This document shows positions 58,640 through 64,000 of a stretch of 64,000 bases of DNA, piece by piece. Positions within the stretch are counted from its first letter, which is position 1; the number at the start of each line of letters is the position of its first letter. Made by a program: the position numbers and the translations under genes. The stretch comes from Limnomonas spitsbergensis. Lineage: Eukaryota > Chlorophyta > Chlorophyceae > Chlamydomonadales. The stretch spans positions 6,262,001 to 6,326,000 of the forward strand of contig JAYJMM010000113.1 in assembly GCA_037349105.1 (NCBI GenBank), written 5' to 3'. The notes below the pieces were generated by a model that searched no databases, was not told the origin of the DNA, and worked only from the letters and a program-made list of their open reading frames with translations.

Positions 58640-60015
58640 TTCGTGAGAGGCAATCCTGAACACGCTTGACATCCTTCAGCCAGTTTGTGGACTTTGCATG
58701 AACATGTTACGTCTTGGCCCACAGAAAATCTACAGCCATGCAGATAATGCCTCATCGTGCTTACTTCAGTCCACATCTCCCCCCCTCCGCTCACATGAGC
58801 CAGATCTGCTCCATGAGATCCTCATGAATTTGCCAGCCTTCCTTATGTCAGGTCTTGCTCATGCAAGGTCATAGGAAGCTTCGTGGCATAGCATGCCTTC
58901 AACACGATTCTAAACAAAGCCGGGTACATACACGTGTTCCTTGACGTGATTTACTGCACAGCCCTCACCCACACGCCTCCACAGCCCTCGCCTCGCCTCT
59001 TGTGTTTTACTGCCTTGATCTTTGCGATCGGCAAAGATATGCCCCCCCCCCCCCCCCCGGCGGCCCTCCCCTTTGTAAAGTCCCATATGCCACCTTTGAA
59101 GGCATGCTGGCCCACAGTATGCTGTGTTGCTTGCTTCCCCTTAATTTTCGCTGCTTTCTGGCTTTTGAGCCGAGCGCGGTTGTCGGTAGGTGGCCTCGTG
59201 TGTCGGTTGTGGTGACGCGTTTGATTGCCGTCGTACCTGCTGCCACGCTGTTCTGTTTCTTTGTGTGCCCTTTGCAGATGGTTTCCCGTTGTCGTGTCTC
59301 TTGCCTTGATTTCAATCAGAGCTGCGTTCGACAATTGTGTTTTTATTTGTGTGCTCCTTGGCTGTGCTTTTCGTGTGCTGTGAATAAAGCATACAGTGGC
59401 GTGGCTAAGGTGACACAAGCGGTACACTTCGTTACTTTTGTATATTTCCCTTGTTTCTGCTCTCCCCCAGTTTCGGTTCATATTTGTCTTGGTTTGCGTG
59501 TGCGCTCTCTCTTGCTTGCTCCGCAGCGATGTTCGCGCTTGGTATTTTGTGGGTGAGGGTCTAAGTCCCTGTCGACAGCGTGTCAGCAACGCGTGTACTA
59601 TGTACCGTCGTCACACCCCTTACATGAGGGTACTCAGCAGACTACCCCACCACCCTCGCTCCTCATGTGTGCCAACCCACACATGACTTGCTTTGCCTTG
59701 ACTGTTGCTCTTGACCTGCGGTTATCCGTCCTGCAAGGAAAAACGATGTTGCGACGCCTAACGCTCTCCGGACACTTCCCCAGTAGGTCCTTGACGGCCC
59801 GTGGGGGGTTACGCCTGAAGCTGCGGAGGTTCGATTCCGAGCGCGTGTCCGGCTTTACCCCCACAGGCCGTCATGACCTAATGACGGGAAGTATTTTGTC
59901 AACATCCCCTCGCTGTCCCTTGAAAACAACCATGTGTCTATGAACAGCCTCTTATTATGGACGCGTTGGCTAGAGCAGTTAAATCATGAGGGATGGGGGA
60001 TTGCCAGCCTTTCAT
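58640..60015. other. Intergenic or untranslated sequence with no supported gene
   Basis: The plus strand is T- and C-rich with a run of C near 59042-59058 and an AATAAA at about 59383. Open frames on both strands, up to 212 aa on the minus strand, look like by-products of composition. No phase-consistent exons were found. It may include transcribed untranslated DNA. Confidence 0.45.
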
Positions 60016-60019
60016 ATAA

Positions 60020-60985
60020 TTAATTCGGTGAGCGGGATGTGTATACCACATCATTGCGGTCGTGTTTTTATTTGAGATGAACCCCCTTCAGAGCTCAAAC
60101 CCCTTGCGGAAATAAAAGGGAAGATGAGGATCAGAGGGGCAGAGTGGTCTTTTGGGAGGCTGTGGTATACATGTTTGAGAGTTAGAGAGCAATGGGGCTG
60201 GTGTTCTGGGGGGCGGCTTCCCTTTTTTATTGAAACATAAAACTCGTTTGCGTATTTTCGCCGTCATGGCCCAGCTTCGAGGCTCGGATCTGGATCAGTG
60301 TCTTTAAATTTTCCTTTAGCCGTATTTGGTAGCAAGGTGTTATGTTGACACACACCGTCGTTAATAATAGGGTTTGAGATGCTTCCCTTGGGCTGAAATG
60401 AATGCGAGGTGTCCATTAAATTCGGGATGCAAACCTAATTCAGATCAAATTCTGGGAGGGTCAATTTCCAGAGCTGAGGAAAAGCATCTTACGTTCATGT
60501 CCTGAGAGAGGGTATTTCAGGCCTTCCCTCTAATTTATTATGGTGAGCGGGATGCTATCGGCAAATCATGGCAGCCATGTTTCGCTTTGAAAGGCCCTTT
60601 ATATTTTTGAAGCCGCACCGCGGTGAGAATATGAACCTCTGAGGAACTAAGGGAGATACGAGTGACAGAGTGGTCATTTGGGGGGCTGTGGTACACATCG
60701 TTCAAGTGGAGAGCAACGGGGCGGGCGGTTTCCTCCATTCTACCGTACACCCAATTGCGTGTTTGTTAGCTTCGTGACCTGTCCTTGTTTTTGAAAGGCT
60801 CGGATCTGGATCTCAGGGCGTGGATCATAATTTTGCCTTTCCAGATTTTGTAGCAAGGTCTTGTTATAGTTTGGGATGCTTTCCATGGGCTGAGATGGTT
60901 CAGGGCTTCATTTCGGGATGCAAGCTTATTCAAATCAAATCCAGGGGAACGTCAGTTTCCAGGGTTGAGGAAAATCATACTACTT
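60020..60985 (+). repeat. Diverged ~514-bp tandem duplication
   Basis: Copy 1 is about 60020-60500 and copy 2 about 60535-60985, sharing ordered landmarks. GGTGAGCGGGATG lies at 60028 and 60542. GGCTCGGATCTGGATC lies at 60281 and 60797. TTCGGGATGCAA lies at 60421 and 60912. CAGAGTGGTC followed by GGGGCTGTGGTA or its variant, and TAGCAAGGT, also recur in order. Offsets drift from 514-516 down to 491 because of indels. The sequence has no long open frame. It may be an old duplicated noncoding element or a pair of non-autonomous transposon copies. Confidence 0.8.
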
Positions 60986-61197
60986 TCAGGATTGTGAATG
61001 GAACAAGCTTAAAGTCTAGGGAGACAACAAAAATGGAATCGTGTTTGCGTGCTACATGAAGCGGTTAAAAATAAGAAGCCGTTATTGGGGGGCAGCGAGC
61101 GGGCTATTTCACCGGCCTGCCCCATGTTCCATGCTAGCAGAAGTGACATAAATACACATGAACACTGTCACTAATAAAGTGTGCGGTTTTGAGGCCT
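60986..61197. other. Short intergenic region
   Basis: It follows the diverged duplication and leads to the 3' end of the minus-strand gene. GGGGGGCAGCGAGCGGGCTATTTC near 61090 loosely resembles a segment of the duplicated element, so a third decayed copy is possible. Nothing else is supported. Confidence 0.35.
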
Positions 61198-62063
61198 CTA
61201 CAGAGCACTCAGCCATGCAACATTGCCGGCGGGGATGACATCGGTGTTATAAAACACCATGCCCTTCTTCTTGTCTCCGCTACCCGCCATTGAAACCTTG
61301 ACATCTAGTAGGTACGCCCACGTGCCCTTGGCCCCTGGCGCATTCAAAGTTGCAAGCACGACGGTGTGCGCTTTTCGGCCCCTGAACAGGCTGCCGGAGG
61401 CCTCCGACCTAAACGTGCAGAACATGCCTGCCTCGCTGCACTGCCGCACCGCCATAAAGAGGCGTTGGAGGCAGCTGTCTTTCCATCCGACATTGAAGGA
61501 GAAGACGTACCGAATCACAGGGACCTCCGGATCCCAGTTCGGGTGCACGAGGAGGGTCTCCTTGCTTGCCTCAGAGTCAGGTCCGAACAACGCTTGCATC
61601 TGTCCTTTCGGCCACTGGAGAGCCATGACATCGAAGATCTGCGATGACGTCGAAACAAATCGTCTAAGACCGGTATCTTCGACGTCATCGTCAGAAGCAT
61701 CATGAGCGTATGCAACAACACATAACTCACCCCCTTCGGGCTCGGCTGCACCTCTACGCCAAATGTGGACATGGCCCCGGCGAATAAGGCAAAAACCATC
61801 ATCGCCCCATCGTCACACCCGACGTCCGTGAACGCTATGTGGGCGGCAACTCCCGGAGTCAAGCAATTAATGAACACCAGCATGAGTGCGGCCTTGCTCA
61901 AGTTTGAGGCCGTTCCCGGCATGCCGTTTCCGCTGTCTCGCCCCAAACCTCGCAAGGCACGCATTTTGAGTAGCAGCATGAAATTCTTGTACAGGGGTAC
62001 CACAGTGCGAACCCAGCCGACTGGCGCACGGGCAAGGATGCGCTTGGGTGCAATGGCCGCCAT
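61198..62063 (-). CDS. Two-exon protein of unknown function, 257 aa
   Basis: On the minus strand, exon 1 is 62063-61731 and exon 2 is 61638-61198. The intron (61730-61639, 92 bp) starts GTGAGT and ends CGCAG, phase 0, and joins ...VQPSPKG to IFDVMALQWPKG. An in-frame TAA five codons upstream supports the ATG at 62063. The stop is at 61200-61198. Exon 1 encodes a basic N-terminus and two hydrophobic stretches (residues about 59-78 and 87-99). They are not clearly membrane spans. Exon 2 is more polar, with DVKVSMAGSGDKKKGMVFYN near the end. I recognise no domain. It is transcribed towards the endonuclease gene, about 2.7 kb away. Confidence 0.62.
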
Positions 62064-62660
62064 GTCGATTTTTAATTAGCTGTTGATTTTGAACACACAT
62101 CTCATAACGATCGTTAACAAATGGGCATGCCGCAGACCTAACGCCACCGCCAATCTGCTGATCCGACCACAAGGACAGGTGCTTCACCAAAGTCCACTTG
62201 GAATGGCAGCAGTGGTTCTATCATTATGTTAATGCGCGTGTGGTAGACATCGGAAGTCATATGGGGAAGGCAATGAGGTCAGGCCCGCGACCTTCAACTT
62301 GCTATCCACCCCCTCATTCCACTAAACCGAGCGCTCACACCATCACAGGATGCGAGTGGAGCCAGCGAAAGCCCTGTAGTGGTATGAGGTCTTCGACAAG
62401 CGAAGCGGCGCATTCAGGCGATTGTGCAGGTGAGGAATGAGGGGAGTCCAGGTTAGCGAGGCGCGACCTGCCACACAATGGACGAACTGACAACAGGAAT
62501 ATTAGCGAGGCTGCCAAGGTGGAAGTCCAAAGCTGCAGGGAGCAAGGGGGACGGGTCTTCAGATCGGGCTTCGCAGGCAAATTGATTCTTCCGGATGGGG
62601 TCAGGGCGGCCGGATGAACCTAGAAAGGACGAACACAGAGAAATGTCCAGGTTGCTTGCC
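62064..62660. other. Upstream region of the minus-strand gene; no further gene supported
   Basis: It presumably holds the promoter of the minus-strand gene, but I see no clear TATA box or other element. Open frames of 80-138 aa on either strand have no protein-like features or splice support. Confidence 0.4.
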
Positions 62661-62661
62661 C

Positions 62662-62780
62662 AACACATGGCCAAATGCACCCCCTCTCCCACCACCACCT
62701 GCCTCAGCCCATGGCCACAGGCAGCCCCTATCCCCCAACCAACTGCATCAGCCCATGGCTGCCCCTGCTGATTTCCCATG
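62662..62780. repeat. Relic 44-bp-type minisatellite units, 2-3 diverged copies
   Basis: ACATGGCCAAATGCACCCCC, then CACCACCTGCCTCAGCCCAT and CATCAGCCCATGGCTGCCCC, follow the pattern of the 44-bp unit (CATGGCC...CCCCTCTCCC...CACCTG..CAGC) with many substitutions. They lie about 6 kb beyond the right edge of the array. Confidence 0.7.
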
Positions 62781-62860
62781 CCTGCCCCCCGTACTGGTTG
62801 AACCTTGCATGCAATGAAAAAGAGTAACAGCAGCAGGGTTGCTAGATGCAATGTACATGA

Positions 62861-62911
62861 TGCATGCACTTCATTGTAGTCTCCGTATACTAATTTCGGT
62901 TGAACATACCT
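62861..62911 (+). repeat. 51-bp direct repeat resembling an intron 3' end, copy 1
   Basis: TGCATGCACTTCATTGTAGT begins the copy, with TACTAATTTCGG (branch-point-like) inside and TTGAACATACCT at the end. It recurs 819 bp downstream with one mismatch (GTATAC against GCATAC). In this copy the sequence continues to an acceptor-like CTACCACAG at 62922-62930. Confidence 0.9.
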
Positions 62912-62912
62912 T

Positions 62913-63004
62913 TGTCCCTTGCTACCACAGGTTGAGGCTGGCTGGCCTACCTACCATGCATCGTGCTGGTCTGAAGCTACAGAAGACCAGCCTCATCAGC
63001 TATA
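62913..63004 (+). repeat. Right copy of the sequence shared by both flanks of the array
   Basis: TGTCCCTTGCTACCACAGG then AGGCTGGCTGGCCTACC and CAGCCTCATCAGCTATA, in the same order and orientation as 5453-5540. The intervening ~57 kb is almost entirely the satellite array. Just after it, GTGCACATGACTCCATCAAG (about 63033) again resembles left-flank sequence at 4826-5140. Confidence 0.85.
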
Positions 63005-63256
63005 GGAAGTCTACCAGCCCCGTGCACTACCAGCCCCGTGCACATGACTCCATCAAGATGCTTACACCGCGCGCCATGAGGCCACCCGCCCAGCGACAAC
63101 ATGGCAGGTAAAAATGGCATGTCACGTGTAGGGCATGCTGGTCAGGAAATGTAGGGCAGGCTGGTTACATCAGCACTCATTTACTGACTGGACTAGCACA
63201 TTTAAATTACAAGAATCTCTAGTTGAAGCCACACACAGTTTCTGAAGTTAGGGGGA

Positions 63257-63444
63257 TTTGCTTTCGTTAGCTGCGCCGTCCACACATAGGTACAAAATCA
63301 TGGAGGCAGGGTACCTGCCATGGTCGACAGGAGCAGGTAAGGTGTAGGGCCCTTATGTAAAAACGTCATGTCTCCTCAAGCCACTAATTTGTGTGGCCCA
63401 TCCCTTTGCAGGTGGTCGTGAAGATGAAGAGCTCAGACCATCGT
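63257..63444 (+). other. Possible small exons of the right-edge gene
   Basis: A possible exon ends GACAGGAGCAG before the donor GTAAGG at about 63337. A 33-bp exon would be 63412-63444, between CTTTGCAG and GTGAGT. In phase 0 these link to the frame of 63737 onward that ends in a TGA at 63797-63799. They do not link to the longer frame described in the next gene entry. Support is splice motifs only. Confidence 0.25.
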
Positions 63445-63679
63445 GTGAGTTGGGGTGGGGAGGAGCTATGGGAAAGAAAGGGGGAAGAGGCCCTGCACAC
63501 TTTTCACACCTCAGGCATTTACATGAGTGGCAAATTAAAATTAAAAAAACTCTGGGCATGGGTGCACAAGTGAATGTGCATGAATCAATGCAGGTGCAAG
63601 TACTAACAAAGGTGCATGCCCTAGAGGGATATCCATCAGGATTAGGGTCCGGTACGCTTACATGGGCATGTCCTCCCAA

Positions 63680-63730
63680 TGCATGCACTTCATTGTAGTC
63701 TCCGCATACTAATTTCGGTTGAACATACCT
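63680..63730 (+). repeat. 51-bp direct repeat resembling an intron 3' end, copy 2
   Basis: Near-identical partner of 62861-62911. Here it leads straight into CTGCAG|GTTGG, a good splice acceptor, so this copy plausibly is the 3' part of a real intron. Confidence 0.9.
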
Positions 63731-63736
63731 CTGCAG

Positions 63737-64000
63737 GTTGGAGATGAACCAGAGCATGGCCTACAGATTCAAGCGGTGGAGCACAATAGCGCGAGCTGAA
63801 GATGCGGACGATAAACTAGTTGAAGTGAGTTCACAAAATTGTGAAATGTCTACCTTGAGCCCAACATCATTATAACGAAACTAACTTGTTTCACTCCTGT
63901 GCAGGTTTCAGATGTAGCTCCAACAAGGTGGCCATGTGGTAGGGGAAGGGAGGCTAACTTGCAAGGCATGGCATGGCATGGCATGGCCAAGGCTGGCATG
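63737..64000 (+). CDS. Partial gene at the right edge, function unknown
   Basis: A probable exon 63737-63824 lies between the acceptor CTGCAG and the donor GTGAGT. The next exon starts at 63905 after TCCTGTGCAG and stays open to the window end. The intron is 80 bp, like those of the other genes here. The joined frame reads LEMNQSMAYRFKRWSTIA, then AEDADDKLVE and VSDVAPTRWPCGRG. The upstream exon was not found with a matching phase, so the start is unknown; an ATG lies in the exon (about 63744). No domain is recognised. The alternative phase-0 frame hits TGA at 63797-63799 and would make this a 3' terminal exon instead. Confidence 0.35.
63965..63986. repeat. GGCAT pentanucleotide microsatellite
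   Basis: About four and a half tandem copies of GGCAT, followed by GGCCAAGGCTGGCATG at the window end. It lies inside the putative right-edge exon and remains in frame with it. Confidence 0.8.

Noticed and set aside
58951..59589. 212-aa minus-strand ORF rich in Lys, Arg, Thr and Gln
   Set aside because: It is the complement of a T/C-rich spacer that includes a poly-C run (read as poly-Gly). No protein-like motif or splice support.
59800..59875. tRNA gene suggested by GGTTCGATTCC near 59827
   Set aside because: The T-stem pairs only two of five bases and no acceptor or anticodon stem can be formed around it.
62453..62869. 138-aa minus-strand ORF with an apparent signal peptide
   Set aside because: It runs antisense through the 44-bp-type relics and resembles the spurious minus-strand frames of those repeats.

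Overview
The window looks like nuclear DNA of a green-lineage eukaryote, most likely an alga. The evidence is a (TTTAGGG)10 plant/algal-type telomeric repeat at 3852-3921, spliceosomal GT-AG introns of about 72-95 bp that join reading frames exactly, and a TGTAA chlorophyte-type polyadenylation element after the best gene. Nothing suggests a bacterial operon, plasmid, phage or CRISPR locus. Species assignment is not possible from the sequence alone.

Layout. 1-5.6 kb is a repeat-rich left flank: a 172-bp satellite, a 23-bp and an 80-bp degenerate repeat, a 40-bp repeat lying against a truncated exon, two coding remnants (1746-2173 and 2416-3552), a C/T-rich tract and the interstitial telomeric repeat. 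5.57-6.45 kb is a 44-bp minisatellite. 6.45-56.57 kb (about 50 kb, nearly 80 percent of the window) is one huge array of roughly 800 copies of a 56-bp unit. It is interrupted by five near-identical copies of a ~1-kb complex module (starting at 11104, 16295, 29628, 42994 and 53722) and ends in a truncated sixth copy (56568-56735). Nested tandem duplications of 5191, about 4497, 3517 and about 3315 bp, plus a 13.3-kb module spacing, show that it grows by repeated segmental duplication.

The array stops about 90 bp before a convincing four-exon plus-strand gene (56825-58524, 485 aa). Its last exon carries a His-Cys-box (I-PpoI-like, His-Me finger) endonuclease motif with the zinc ligands, catalytic His and metal-binding Asn in place. 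Further right are a diverged ~514-bp tandem duplication (60.02-60.99 kb) and a two-exon minus-strand gene of unknown function (61198-62063, 257 aa). The right flank contains relics of the 44-bp repeat and sequence homologous to the DNA just left of the array, and the window ends in a partial gene.

The long open frames across 6.5-56.6 kb are not treated as genes. The 56-bp unit has no stop in any forward frame and its length is 2 mod 3, so any run of consensus units is open in all three forward frames. No functional link between the genes is evident. The main biological interest is the higher-order, G-quadruplex-dense megasatellite, its conserved module, and its abrupt edge next to a homing-endonuclease-type gene.
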